Positions 1 through 7,796 of a stretch of 64,000 bases of DNA are shown one piece after another (the first letter of the stretch is position 1; each line of letters opens with the position of its first letter). Both the position numbers and the translations under genes were made by a program. The notes beneath the pieces are model-generated. The model was not told the origin of the DNA and made no database searches. It was given only the letters and a program-made list of their open reading frames with translations. Source of the stretch: Streptomyces sp. CB02056 (GTDB lineage Bacteria > Actinomycetota > Actinomycetes > Streptomycetales > Streptomycetaceae); contig NZ_LIPD01000018.1 of the NCBI RefSeq assembly GCF_001905545.1, forward strand, positions 86,901 through 150,900, read 5' to 3'.

Positions 1-1711
1 CGCCGGTGGTGTCGCAGTCCATCATCAGGCCGATGGTGCCGGTCGGGGCGAGCACCGAGGCCTGGGCGTTGCGGAAGCCGTTCTGCGCGCCGAGGCGGAG
101 CACGTCCTGCCAGGACTTGTTGGCGGCCAGCCAGACCGGGGCGTCCAGGTCGTCGTGGGAGACGGCGTCCAGCGAGGCGTCGGCGTGCTGCTTCATGACC
201 TGCTGGTGCGGGGCCGCGTTGCGGGCGTAGCCGTCGTACGGGCCGACCACGCCGGCGAGTTCGGCGCCGCGGCGGTAGGCGGTGCCGGTCATCAGCGAGG
301 TGATGGCGCCGGCCAGGGCGCGGCCGCCCTCGCTGTCGTAGGCGTGGCCGGTGGCCATCAGCAGGGCGCCGAGGTTGGCGTAGCCGATGCCGAGCTGGCG
401 GTAGGCGCGGGTGGTCTCGCCGATCTTCTCGGTGGGGAAGTCCGCGAAGCAGATGGAGATGTCCATCGCGGTGATGACCAGCTCGACGACCTTGGCGAAG
501 GTCGCCGCGTCGAAGGAGTCGTCGTCGCGGAGGAACTTCATCAGGTTCAGCGAGGCGAGGTTGCAGCTGGAGTTGTCCAGGTGCATGTACTCGGAGCAGG
601 GGTTGGACGCGTTGATGCGGCCGGACTCCGGGCAGGTGTGCCAGTGGTTGATCGTGGTGTCGTACTGGATGCCGGGGTCGGCGCAGGCCCAGGCGGCCTC
701 GGCCATCTTGCGGAACAGCTTCTTCGCGTCGACGGTCTCGATGACCTCGCCGGTCATCCGGGCGCGCAGGCCGAATTCGGTGCCGTTCTCGACGGCGGTC
801 ATGAATTCGTCGTTGACGCGGACCGAGTTGTTGGCGTTCTGGTACTGGACGGAGGTGATGTCGTCCCCGCCGAGGTCCATGTCGAAGCCCGCGTCGCGCA
901 GGGCGCGGATCTTCTCCTCCTCCTTCACCTTGGTCTCGATGAAGGCCTCGACGTCCGGGTGGTCCACGTCGAGCACGACCATCTTGGCCGCGCGGCGGGT
1001 GGCGCCACCGGACTTGATGGTGCCGGCCGAGGCGTCGGCGCCGCGCATGAAGGAGACCGGGCCGGAGGCGTTGCCGCCGGAGGAGAGCAGTTCCTTGGAG
1101 GAGCGGATCCGGGAGAGGTTCAGGCCGGCGCCGGAGCCGCCCTTGAAGATCATTCCCTCTTCCTTGTACCAGTCGAGGATCGAGTCCATGGAGTCGTCGA
1201 CGGACAGGATGAAGCAGGCGCTGACCTGCTGGGGCTGCTTGGTGCCGACGTTGAACCAGACCGGCGAGTTGAAGCTGAACACCTGGTGGAGGAGGGCGTG
1301 GGTCAGCTCGTGCTCGAAGATCTCGGCGTCGTCCTTGGAGGCGAAGTAGCCGTGCTTCTCGCCGGCGGCGCGGTAGGTGAGCACCACGCGGTCGATGATC
1401 TGCTTGAGGCTCCACTCGCGCTGGGGGGTGCCGACGGCGCCGCGGAAGTACTTGGACGTGACGATGTTGACGGCGTTGACCGACCAGAAGTCGGGGAACT
1501 CGACGCCGCGCTGCTCGAAGTTGATCGAGCCGTCACGCCAGTTGGTCATGACGACGTCCCGCCGCTCCCAGCGGACCTCGTCGTACGGGTGCACGCCAGG
1601 AGTGGTGTAGATGCGCTCCATCCGGAGACCGCCCTTCGGGGCCTTGGCGCCCTTGGCCGCGGCCTTCTCGGACTTCGACCCGCGTGCGGAACCGCTCGTG
1701 GTGTCTGTCAC
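1..1711 (-). CDS. nrdJ: Adenosylcobalamin-dependent (class II) ribonucleotide reductase NrdJ, N-terminal part
   Basis: Reduces ribonucleotides to deoxyribonucleotides using adenosylcobalamin; cytosolic. About 570 residues are in the window and the C-terminal part lies beyond the left edge. The translated minus strand shows class II reductase signatures: a KGGSGAGLNLSRIR glycine-rich segment, the NPCSE motif with the radical-site cysteine, DNSSCNLASLNL after it, and APTGTIGLMMDCDTTG near the cut edge. I chose the GTG at 1709-1711 because an AGGAGGAGGAG Shine-Dalgarno lies 6 bases before it. nrdR lies 205 bases upstream on the same strand, the usual nrdRJ arrangement of streptomycetes. That gap holds several hairpins (separate entry). 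Regulation by NrdR from the boxes upstream of nrdR is expected. Confidence 0.95.
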   Translation of the reverse strand, partial: MTDTTSGSARGSKSEKAAAKGAKAPKGGLRMERIYTTPGVHPYDEVRWERRDVVMTNWRDGSINFEQRGVEFPDFWSVNAVNIVTSKYFRGAVGTPQREWSLKQIIDRVVLTYRAAGEKHGYFASKDDAEIFEHELTHALLHQVFSFNSPVWFNVGTKQPQQVSACFILSVDDSMDSILDWYKEEGMIFKGGSGAGLNLSRIRSSKELLSSGGNASGPVSFMRGADASAGTIKSGGATRRAAKMVVLDVDHPDVEAFIETKVKEEEKIRALRDAGFDMDLGGDDITSVQYQNANNSVRVNDEFMTAVENGTEFGLRARMTGEVIETVDAKKLFRKMAEAAWACADPGIQYDTTINHWHTCPESGRINASNPCSEYMHLDNSSCNLASLNLMKFLRDDDSFDAATFAKVVELVITAMDISICFADFPTEKIGETTRAYRQLGIGYANLGALLMATGHAYDSEGGRALAGAITSLMTGTAYRRGAELAGVVGPYDGYARNAAPHQQVMKQHADASLDAVSHDDLDAPVWLAANKSWQDVLRLGAQNGFRNAQASVLAPTGTIGLMMDCDTTG

Positions 1712-1916
1712 TTCTCGCTCCTCCTCCTGGGCAAACGCCCGAAGTGCCCTGAAAAGTCCGGGCACTGCTGGTTCGTTCTTCCGGTGTGCGGGCAGGCAGG
1801 AACCCTGCCTGCTTACGCACGGTTTGTAGTGTTCTGTGCCCCGTTTTCGGGCACGCGTGGGCCCCGCGGGGCCGTGGTGGTGCGGGTGGCTGGGCCCGCG
1901 AGGGGCCCGGCGCCTC
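1712..1916 (-). promoter_or_regulatory. Structured leader between nrdR and nrdJ
   Basis: This 205-base gap between two genes thought to be co-transcribed holds several inverted repeats. One is a perfect 9-bp stem with a 3-base loop at 1792-1812 (GCAGGCAGG/CCTGCCTGC), enclosed by an outer GTGCG/CGCAC pairing. Another is a perfect 7-bp stem at 1743-1766 (AGTGCCC/GGGCACT). A small GGGC/GCCC hairpin sits just before the nrdJ Shine-Dalgarno. No T-run follows the stems on the minus strand, so simple terminators are unlikely. A cis-acting RNA upstream of actinobacterial nrdJ genes has been proposed (the nrdJ motif). I cannot test membership here. Confidence 0.5.
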
Positions 1917-2417
1917 CTAGGGCGCGGCGGCGGACACGGACACGCAGGTGTCGTCCGCCTCGGGGGTGCGGGGCCGTTCTGCGCGGAGCTCCGCGATGGC
2001 GGCCTCGAAGTCTTCCAGTCCGTCGTACGCCTGGTACACGGAGGCGAAGCGCAGGTAGGCGACCACGTCGAGTTCCTTGAGCGGGCCGAGTATGGCCAGC
2101 CCCACGTCGTGGGTGGTCAGCTCGGCGCTGCCGCTGGCGCGCACGCACTCCTCGACCCGCTGGCCGAGCTGGGCGAGCGCGTCCTCGGTGACCGGGCGGC
2201 CCTGGCAGGCCTTGCGGACGCCGGTGATGACCTTCTGCCGGGAGAACGGCTCGGTGACGCCGCTGCGCTTGATGACCATCAGCGCGGCCGTCTCCACCGT
2301 GGTGAAGCGGCGGCCGCAGTCCGGGCACTGCCGACGACGGCGGATGCAGCTGCCGTCCTCGGTGGTCCGGCTGTCGACAACACGGCTGTCGGAGTGCCGG
2401 CAGAAGGGGCAGTGCAC
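1917..2417 (-). CDS. nrdR: Transcriptional regulator NrdR
   Basis: Zinc-ribbon/ATP-cone repressor that senses (d)ATP and represses ribonucleotide reductase genes. The product has 166 residues when read from the GTG at 2415-2417, placing the family's usual HCPFC start at the N-terminus; a GGGAGG Shine-Dalgarno lies before it. An upstream ATG at 2495 is in frame but would add 26 residues not typical of the family. The zinc ribbon has C3, C6, C31 and C34 (CPFC and CPDC pairs), followed by RRFTTVE. The ATP-cone domain occupies roughly residues 45-135. The C-terminal tail is short and acidic. It is the first gene of a likely nrdR-nrdJ operon, divergent from lexA. Confidence 0.96.
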   Translation of the reverse strand: MHCPFCRHSDSRVVDSRTTEDGSCIRRRRQCPDCGRRFTTVETAALMVIKRSGVTEPFSRQKVITGVRKACQGRPVTEDALAQLGQRVEECVRASGSAELTTHDVGLAILGPLKELDVVAYLRFASVYQAYDGLEDFEAAIAELRAERPRTPEADDTCVSVSAAAP

Positions 2418-2504
2418 CTCGGGATCCCTCCCTGGCAGAACGTTCGGACCTGTTGAGTCTATGCGATGCGCCCCCGGCCTCGGCAAGCTGATCATGCGGG
2501 GCGA

Positions 2505-2518
2505 CCACTAGTACTGGG
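2505..2518 (-). promoter_or_regulatory. NrdR-box-like site 1
   Basis: CCACTAGTACTGGG on the plus strand. It begins exactly 31 bp before a second CCACTA element. NrdR boxes are known to occur in pairs about three helical turns apart upstream of reductase operons, so the spacing supports the call more than the individual sequence does. Confidence 0.5.
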
Positions 2519-2535
2519 CACGGAGAGGACTGTAG

Positions 2536-2553
2536 CCACTACATCTAGGATGT
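2536..2553 (-). promoter_or_regulatory. NrdR-box-like site 2
   Basis: CCACTACATCTAGGATGT on the plus strand, containing the near-palindrome ACATC-TAG-GATGT. It shares CCACTA with the site 31 bp to the left and resembles the family's A/T-centred palindrome bounded by CACTA-type arms. It lies about 120 bp upstream of the nrdR start codon. Confidence 0.55.
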
Positions 2554-2625
2554 CTGGGGGAGGTGAGCGCCTTGGCGTGTCGATGTCGCGAGGGGCCCGA
2601 TTAGACTGCCGGGGGCGAGTTTCGC

Positions 2626-2641
2626 TCGAACATTTACTCGA
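2626..2641 (+). promoter_or_regulatory. SOS box 1 upstream of lexA
   Basis: TCGAACATTTACTCGA resembles the actinobacterial LexA operator TCGAAC-N4-GTTCGA. The left half is perfect and four of six bases match in the right half. It lies about 15 bp upstream of the proposed -35 element of lexA. Confidence 0.6.
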
Positions 2642-2688
2642 TGTACAACAAAGCCTTGATCGAGTCAGTCAACTCCCGAATAATTCAC

Positions 2689-2704
2689 TCGAACGTGTGT
2701 TTGG
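2689..2704 (+). promoter_or_regulatory. SOS box 2 upstream of lexA
   Basis: TCGAACGTGTGTTTGG matches TCGAAC-N4-GTTYGA in all positions but the last. It lies just downstream of the proposed -10 element, where bound LexA would block the start of transcription. This suggests autoregulation. Confidence 0.8.
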
Positions 2705-2772
2705 CGCAACCTTTCGATAGGAGGCGCGTTGGGCTGGAAAAGGGGAGAGGACAGCCGTCGAGAGGGGCCGCC

Positions 2773-3654
2773 GTGAACACGATCGAAAGCAACACCATCC
2801 CGGTGCAGGAACACTCCCAGTTCAAGGTGGGGCAGCGCACCACGAATCAGCAGGGTGTGGACAGCAGCATGGACCGTAGCGAAGACCACCGCCTCTCCGG
2901 CGCGGCCCTTTCCGGGGCGACCCGCGTTCCCGACCAGCCGATCGAACACTCCACCGCCATGGACGACTCCCACACCTCCCCCGCCCGGGCGATGCCCGGT
3001 CGCCCCCCCGGCATCCGCACCGACGAGGCCGGTCTCACCGAGCGCCAGCGCCGGGTGATCGAGGTCATCCGGGATTCCGTCCAGCGCCGCGGCTACCCGC
3101 CGTCCATGCGGGAGATCGGCCAGGCCGTGGGCCTGTCCAGCACCTCCTCGGTCGCCCACCAGCTGATGGCCCTGGAGCGCAAGGGCTTCCTGCGCCGGGA
3201 TCCGCACCGCCCGCGCGCCTACGAGGTCCGCGGCGTCGAGGTGGCCCGCCCGAACACCGCCGAGACGGCCGGCCGGCCCTCCACCTCCTACGTCCCGCTG
3301 GTCGGCCGGATCGCCGCCGGCGGGCCGATCCTGGCCGAGCAGACGGTCGAGGACGTCTTCCCGCTGCCCCGCCAGCTGGTCGGCGAGGGCGAGCTGTTCG
3401 CGCTCACCGTGCGCGGCGACTCAATGATCGAGGCGGCCATCTGTGACGGCGACTGGGTCACCGTGCGCCGCCAGCCGGTCGCCGAGAACGGCGACATCGT
3501 GGCCGCGATGATCGACGGCGAGGCCACCGTGAAGCGGCTCAAGCGCGAGGACGGCCGGATCTGGCTGATGCCGCACAACCCGGCGTACGAGCCGATCAAC
3601 GGCGACAACGCGACCATCCTGGGCAAGGTCGTCGCGGTCCTGCGCCGCCTCTGA
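2773..3654 (+). CDS. lexA: LexA repressor
   Basis: SOS repressor and self-cleaving S24 peptidase. The winged-helix DNA-binding domain starts at GLTERQRRVIEVI and includes the GYPPSMREIGQAVGLSSTSSV recognition region. The Ala-Gly cleavage site is in GRIAAGGPILAE. The catalytic serine is in GDSMIEAAICDGD and the catalytic lysine in ATVKRL. From the GTG at 2773, which has a GAGAGGGG Shine-Dalgarno 5 bases before it, the product is 293 residues. An ATG at 2869 would give 261 residues, closer to the usual streptomycete length, but its Shine-Dalgarno is weak. The extra N-terminus is polar and probably disordered in either case. Two SOS boxes upstream indicate autoregulation. Convergent with dinG. 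Confidence 0.97.
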   Translation: MNTIESNTIPVQEHSQFKVGQRTTNQQGVDSSMDRSEDHRLSGAALSGATRVPDQPIEHSTAMDDSHTSPARAMPGRPPGIRTDEAGLTERQRRVIEVIRDSVQRRGYPPSMREIGQAVGLSSTSSVAHQLMALERKGFLRRDPHRPRAYEVRGVEVARPNTAETAGRPSTSYVPLVGRIAAGGPILAEQTVEDVFPLPRQLVGEGELFALTVRGDSMIEAAICDGDWVTVRRQPVAENGDIVAAMIDGEATVKRLKREDGRIWLMPHNPAYEPINGDNATILGKVVAVLRRL

Positions 3655-3767
3655 ACGGCCCTGCGCCGCCCCTCGGCGGCCCCGTGCGCCTCTGAGCGCA
3701 CCCGCGCCGCCTCGGCGCGCACAGCAACACGCACCAGCACGCACCGCACCACCACACACACCGGGAA

Positions 3768-3797
3768 GGGGCTCCTCCGCACAGTGCGGGGAGCCCC
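3768..3797. terminator. Bidirectional terminator between lexA and dinG
   Basis: A long hairpin with arms GGGGCTCC and GGAGCCCC, extended inward by CCGCAC/GTGCGG. It sits between the converging ends of lexA and dinG and is flanked by no other gene. Confidence 0.75.
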
Positions 3798-3830
3798 TCC
3801 GGCGTTCCACGGGCCGGGCGGCCGGGGCCC

Positions 3831-5960
3831 TCAGCCCCGCTTCACCACCGGCCGCACCGGCGCCGCCGAGGCGTCGATCGACGCCAGCGAGCGGCGCACC
3901 TGGTTGCGGTCCGTGGTGTACCAGAACTCCGGCATCGAGGAGCGGAAGAAGCTCCCGTACCGCTTGGTCTCCACCCGCGGGTCCAGCACCGCGACCACGC
4001 CCCGGTCGTCGGCCGCGCGCACCAACCGGCCCGCGCCCTGCGCCATCAGCAGCGCCGCGTGGGTCGCCGCGACGGCCATGAAGCCGTTCCCGCCGCGCTG
4101 TTCGACATCCTTCTGGCGGGCGCTCATCAGCGGGTCATCCGGCCGGGGGAACGGGATCCGGTCCATCACGACCAGCTGGCAGGCCGAGCCGGGCACGTCC
4201 ACGCCCTGCCAGAGCGAGAGCGTGCCGAACAGGCAGGTCGTCGCGTCCGAGGCGAACTCCCGGATCAGCTCGCCGAGGGTGTCCTCGCCCTGGAGCAGGA
4301 CGCGGTGGTCCAGCCGCTCGCGCATCGCCTCGGCGGCCGTCTGGGCGCCGCGCATCGAGGAGAACAGGCCCAGCGTCCGACCGCCGGCCGCACCGATCAG
4401 CTCGGCCAACTCGTCCAGCATGTCGGGCCGTTCGGGATCGCGCCCGGGGTCGGCCAGGTGCTTGGCGACGTACAGGATGCCCTGCTTGGGGTACTTGAAC
4501 GGCGAGCCGACGTCGATCCCGCGCCAGTGCGGCACCGCGTCCTCGCCGAAGCCCGCCTCGGCGTCCGGGTTGTCCCCGGCGGTGCGGACGTCCGGCAGCC
4601 GCGTCTCGGAGGGCAGGCCGACCGAGGCGGCGACGCCGTTGAAGTCCCCGCCGAGCTTGAGCGTGGCCGAGGTGAGGACGACCGAGCGCTCCTTGTACAG
4701 CCCCTCGCGCAGCAGTCCGGAGACGCTCAGCGGGGCGACCCGCAGCGAGGCGGTGCCCAGCCCGTAGCGGTCGCTGCGCTCGATCCAGACCACGTCGTAC
4801 TCGGAGTCCTCCAGCAGCCGCTCGGCCGTCTCGTGCAGCGCCTCGGCCGAGGCCATCGCCTGCTTGCGGACGGCGTCCTCGTCGCTGAGCCCCTTGTCCC
4901 TGGTCTCGCCGAGCGAGGTGATCACCTGGCGGGAGGCGTCCCGGATCGCGGTGACCGCGTACGCGAGGTACTCGGGCAGCTCCTCGACCCGGCCGGGCTG
5001 GGCGGTCTCCATCAGGCCGTGGTAGTTCTCGGCGGCGGCCTGGAGCGCGTCCACCGCCTTCTCGTTGGCCAGCCGCGCGGCCCGCTTCACCGCCCGGTTG
5101 ACGGCGCCGACGGTCAGCTCGGCGGTGGCCGCGCCGGTGACCCGGTTGACCAGCTCGTGCGCCTCGTCCACGATCAGCAGCCCGTGCTCGGGCAGCACCG
5201 GCGCGCCCTCGATCGCGTCGATCGCGAGCATCGCGTGGTTGGTGACCACGACGTCCGCCAGCTTGGCCCGCTCCCGCGCCTTCTCCGCGAAGCACTCCTG
5301 GCCGTACGGGCAGCGGGTGGCGCCCAGGCACTCCTTGGAGGTGACCGAGAGCTGGGCCCAGGCCTTGTCGGAGACGCCGGGGCTGAGGTCGTCGCGGTCC
5401 CCGGTGTCGGTCTCGTCGGCCCAGTCGCGCAGCCGCAGCACGTCCTTCCCGAGCTTCCCGGTGGGCCCGCCGAGCGCGTCCACCGGGTCGAACAGGCCCT
5501 CGCCCTCGTCGCTCGGGGTGCCTTCGTTGGCCCGGTGCAGGCAGAGGTAGTTGGAGCGGCCCTTGAGCATCGCGAACAGCGGGCGGCGGCGCAGCACCGG
5601 GTGCATCGCCTCGACGGTGCGCGGCAAGTCCCGCTCCACCAGCTGGCGTTGCAGCGCCAGGGTGGCGGTGGCGACCACCACCCGGTCGCCGTGGGCGAGC
5701 GCGGGCACCAGGTAGGCCAGGGACTTCCCGGTGCCGGTGCCGGCCTGGACGAGCAGGTGCTCGGCGTGGTCGACGGCGTCGGCCACGGCCTCGGCCATCC
5801 GGACCTGGCCGGGGCGCTCCACACCGCCGACGGCCGCCACCGCGGCGTGCAGCAGTTCGGGGATCCGCGAGCGCGGGACGGCGACGGCTTCCTCGGCCTC
5901 GTCGCCGAGGACTGCCGCCCGCTGGGATTCGGAGTCGTGGGATTCGGAGTCGTTCGTCAT
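3831..5960 (-). CDS. dinG: DinG-type ATP-dependent DNA helicase (XPD-like superfamily 2)
   Basis: 709 residues. Walker A is GTGTGKS near residue 80 and the DEAH box is LIVDEAHEL near residue 270. Cysteines between these motifs (a CLHRANEG cysteine, then CLGATRCPYGQECF) fit the 4Fe-4S cluster domain of the XPD/DinG family. The later helicase motifs include SATLKLGG, DATTCLFGTLSLWQGVDVPG and QGAGRLVRAADDRG. The enzyme is expected to unwind 5'-tailed DNA and resolve R-loops or forks. The ATG at 5960 has a GGGAGGG Shine-Dalgarno close before it. The N-terminus carries a short Asp-Ser-Glu repeat (SESHDSESQ). It starts only 12 bp after the last siderophore gene, so it may be read through from that iron-regulated operon, an unusual setting for a repair helicase. 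Confidence 0.9.
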   Translation of the reverse strand: MTNDSESHDSESQRAAVLGDEAEEAVAVPRSRIPELLHAAVAAVGGVERPGQVRMAEAVADAVDHAEHLLVQAGTGTGKSLAYLVPALAHGDRVVVATATLALQRQLVERDLPRTVEAMHPVLRRRPLFAMLKGRSNYLCLHRANEGTPSDEGEGLFDPVDALGGPTGKLGKDVLRLRDWADETDTGDRDDLSPGVSDKAWAQLSVTSKECLGATRCPYGQECFAEKARERAKLADVVVTNHAMLAIDAIEGAPVLPEHGLLIVDEAHELVNRVTGAATAELTVGAVNRAVKRAARLANEKAVDALQAAAENYHGLMETAQPGRVEELPEYLAYAVTAIRDASRQVITSLGETRDKGLSDEDAVRKQAMASAEALHETAERLLEDSEYDVVWIERSDRYGLGTASLRVAPLSVSGLLREGLYKERSVVLTSATLKLGGDFNGVAASVGLPSETRLPDVRTAGDNPDAEAGFGEDAVPHWRGIDVGSPFKYPKQGILYVAKHLADPGRDPERPDMLDELAELIGAAGGRTLGLFSSMRGAQTAAEAMRERLDHRVLLQGEDTLGELIREFASDATTCLFGTLSLWQGVDVPGSACQLVVMDRIPFPRPDDPLMSARQKDVEQRGGNGFMAVAATHAALLMAQGAGRLVRAADDRGVVAVLDPRVETKRYGSFFRSSMPEFWYTTDRNQVRRSLASIDASAAPVRPVVKRG

Positions 5961-5972
5961 GACCCTCCCAGC

Positions 5973-7796
5973 CTACGGGGCGGGGGTGACAATCCGGTCC
6001 CGTTGCCCGGGCATCCGCACGTCCACGGCGACCAGCGCGTTCGGCACCGTCCCGTACCGGGCGGCGTGCGGGCGGTGCGGGCGGTCCTGGTAGCCGTCCA
6101 TCAGCAGCCGGTTGCGGTTGAGGCAGAGCCGGTCGATCCGGGGGCGGAACAGGTCGAACAGCTCGAAGCGCTCGCGCAGCTCGGGGAAGCGGTCCTGGTA
6201 GCGCAGCACCTCGGCGCGCAGCAGGGCCCAGAACTCGGTCTCGGGCAGTCCGGTCTGCGCCTCCAGCAGCGGGGCGAGGAAGCGGAAGACGCCGATGAAC
6301 AGCCCGGAGTGGATGAACTGGCAGAGCCCCTGCGGGCTCTCCCGCAGCAGCACCTCGGCCACCTCGTCGGGCAGGCCGCGCAGTTCGGGCAGGTCCTGGG
6401 CGCTGAGGTTGACGTCGTCCACGAAGTCCTTGACCGCGAGCCGGACCGGCGCGTCGGTGGGGTCGAAGACCACGATGGCGTTCTCGCCGTGCGGGGAGAA
6501 GACCAGCCCGTAGCGGTAGAGGAAGTGCAGCAGCGGCGGCATCATCGCGGCGAACAGCCGGGCGGTCCAGTCGCCGGGGAGCAGGCCGGAGCGGTCGATC
6601 AGCTCGGCGGCGAGCGCCCGCCCGTCGGAGCCGGTCTGCAGCAGCGAGGCCAGGGTGCGGGCGCGCTCGCCGCCGTCCAGGAAGGGGCCGAGCGGCTGGC
6701 GCCAGATCGCGCCGAGCAGTTCCTTGTACTGGTACGGCACCTCGGGCAGCTCGCGGTAGAGCGGGTGGTCGACGGTGACGGAGGCGATCTCGCCGAGCAG
6801 GATCACCCGGCACTCGTCGCGCAGGTACGGGTCGGCGTCGCGCAGGCCGAGCAGCCAGGCGGTGACGGCGGGCGCGGCCAGCGTGCGCTCGACCGGCAGG
6901 CCGCGCCAGACCAGGGTGTTGAGGATGGACAGCGGCAGCTTGACGGTGCAGCGCTCGGGGTGGGCGGTGTTGAAGAAGGAGCGGATGGACTGCTGGGGCA
7001 GCCGTGGGTCGCCGTCCGAGGGCAGCGGGACGATCTCGCCGGAGGCGATCCAGGGCGCGAACAGCGGCAGGACCGTCTCGTCCCACTGCCAGGGGTGGAC
7101 GGGCAGCAGCAGGTAGTCCTCGGCGTCCGGGCCGAGCGCGGCGCGCAGCGCGTCCACGTCGTCGAGCTCGCGGGCGTACAGCTGCTCGGGCCGCTCCAGG
7201 CCGGGCACGCCGCGGTACTCGGCGAGCCGGCGGTGCACGGCGATCCACGGCAGCGGGCGCGGGCTGCGGGCCTCCGGGGCCCAGCGGGCGGCGTCGGCGG
7301 CGGAGAAGCCGATCCGGCCCTTGTTGGGGACGATCCAGGGGTGGCCGGTCTGCCGGCCCTCCAGCGCGGCGTGGTCGAGGTCGGCGAGTTCGGCGGCGGT
7401 CAGCGCGGTGGCGAGCTGGCGGGCGTCGGCGGTGAGGGTGGCGGAGAGCTCGCGGATCAGGTGGCCGGTGGTCTCGCCGCGCAGGCCGAGGGTCTGCCGG
7501 GCGTACGGGAGGAAGCGCAGCGGGTCCAGGCCGTCCGGGCGGGAGCAGCGGACGGACTCCGGGTCGACCTGCCAGCTGTCGTAGGAGCCGCGCCGGGCGG
7601 TGAAGCGGTACTCGGCCTCGGGCAGCTCCAGCCGGTACTCGCCGGGCTCGTCGCCGGGGACGGGTCGGAGCAGCTCCTCGTAGGCGAACTCGCCCAGCAT
7701 CTTGGCCAGCAGGGCGCGGCCGGCCCGCTGCCAGTGCCCGGCGGTGAGGTGCTGGGGCAGGTGGAGCGGCGGTTCAGCGGCCGACGGTTGCGGCAC
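5973..7796 (-). CDS. NIS siderophore synthetase, IucC/DesD-like
   Basis: 607-residue IucA/IucC family enzyme that ligates an N-hydroxy-N-acyl amine or amino acid to a carboxylate by ATP-dependent adenylation. Family motifs seen: GHPWIVPNKGRIGF, SIRSFFNTAHPERCTVKLPLSI (20-residue limit kept by splitting: SIRSFF... and VKLPLSILNT), HGENAIVVF, and KDFVDDVNLS. The C-terminal FhuF-like iron-handling segment is the usual one. The start at the GTG 7794-7796 overlaps the end of the hydroxylase gene by 23 bp, which indicates translational coupling. It is the last gene of a four-gene siderophore operon. By similarity it is of the type C class (DesD, AlcC, IucC). It could act either on hydroxylysine or hydroxydiamine half-units. 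I infer the role and have not proved it. Confidence 0.88.
   Translation of the reverse strand: MPQPSAAEPPLHLPQHLTAGHWQRAGRALLAKMLGEFAYEELLRPVPGDEPGEYRLELPEAEYRFTARRGSYDSWQVDPESVRCSRPDGLDPLRFLPYARQTLGLRGETTGHLIRELSATLTADARQLATALTAAELADLDHAALEGRQTGHPWIVPNKGRIGFSAADAARWAPEARSPRPLPWIAVHRRLAEYRGVPGLERPEQLYARELDDVDALRAALGPDAEDYLLLPVHPWQWDETVLPLFAPWIASGEIVPLPSDGDPRLPQQSIRSFFNTAHPERCTVKLPLSILNTLVWRGLPVERTLAAPAVTAWLLGLRDADPYLRDECRVILLGEIASVTVDHPLYRELPEVPYQYKELLGAIWRQPLGPFLDGGERARTLASLLQTGSDGRALAAELIDRSGLLPGDWTARLFAAMMPPLLHFLYRYGLVFSPHGENAIVVFDPTDAPVRLAVKDFVDDVNLSAQDLPELRGLPDEVAEVLLRESPQGLCQFIHSGLFIGVFRFLAPLLEAQTGLPETEFWALLRAEVLRYQDRFPELRERFELFDLFRPRIDRLCLNRNRLLMDGYQDRPHRPHAARYGTVPNALVAVDVRMPGQRDRIVTPAP

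Larger units (their letters stand above)
2418..2772. promoter_or_regulatory. Divergent nrdR/lexA control region
   Basis: A 355-base gene-free region between divergently transcribed nrdR and lexA. It contains two NrdR-box-like sites near the nrdR side and two SOS boxes near the lexA side, each listed separately. A possible lexA promoter is TTGATC at 2656-2661 and AATAAT at 2679-2684 with a 17-bp spacer, which lies between the two SOS boxes. The area around 2620-2710 is visibly richer in A and T than its surroundings. Confidence 0.7.

Noticed and set aside
1712..1916. Cobalamin riboswitch upstream of nrdJ
   Set aside because: The conserved B12-box (GCCACTG) and the usual core are not seen; only unassigned hairpins are present.
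155..2080. Long plus-strand open frame opposite nrdJ and nrdR
   Set aside because: Antisense to two clear genes, low-complexity Val/Gly/Asp composition, no domain. A by-product of high GC codon usage.
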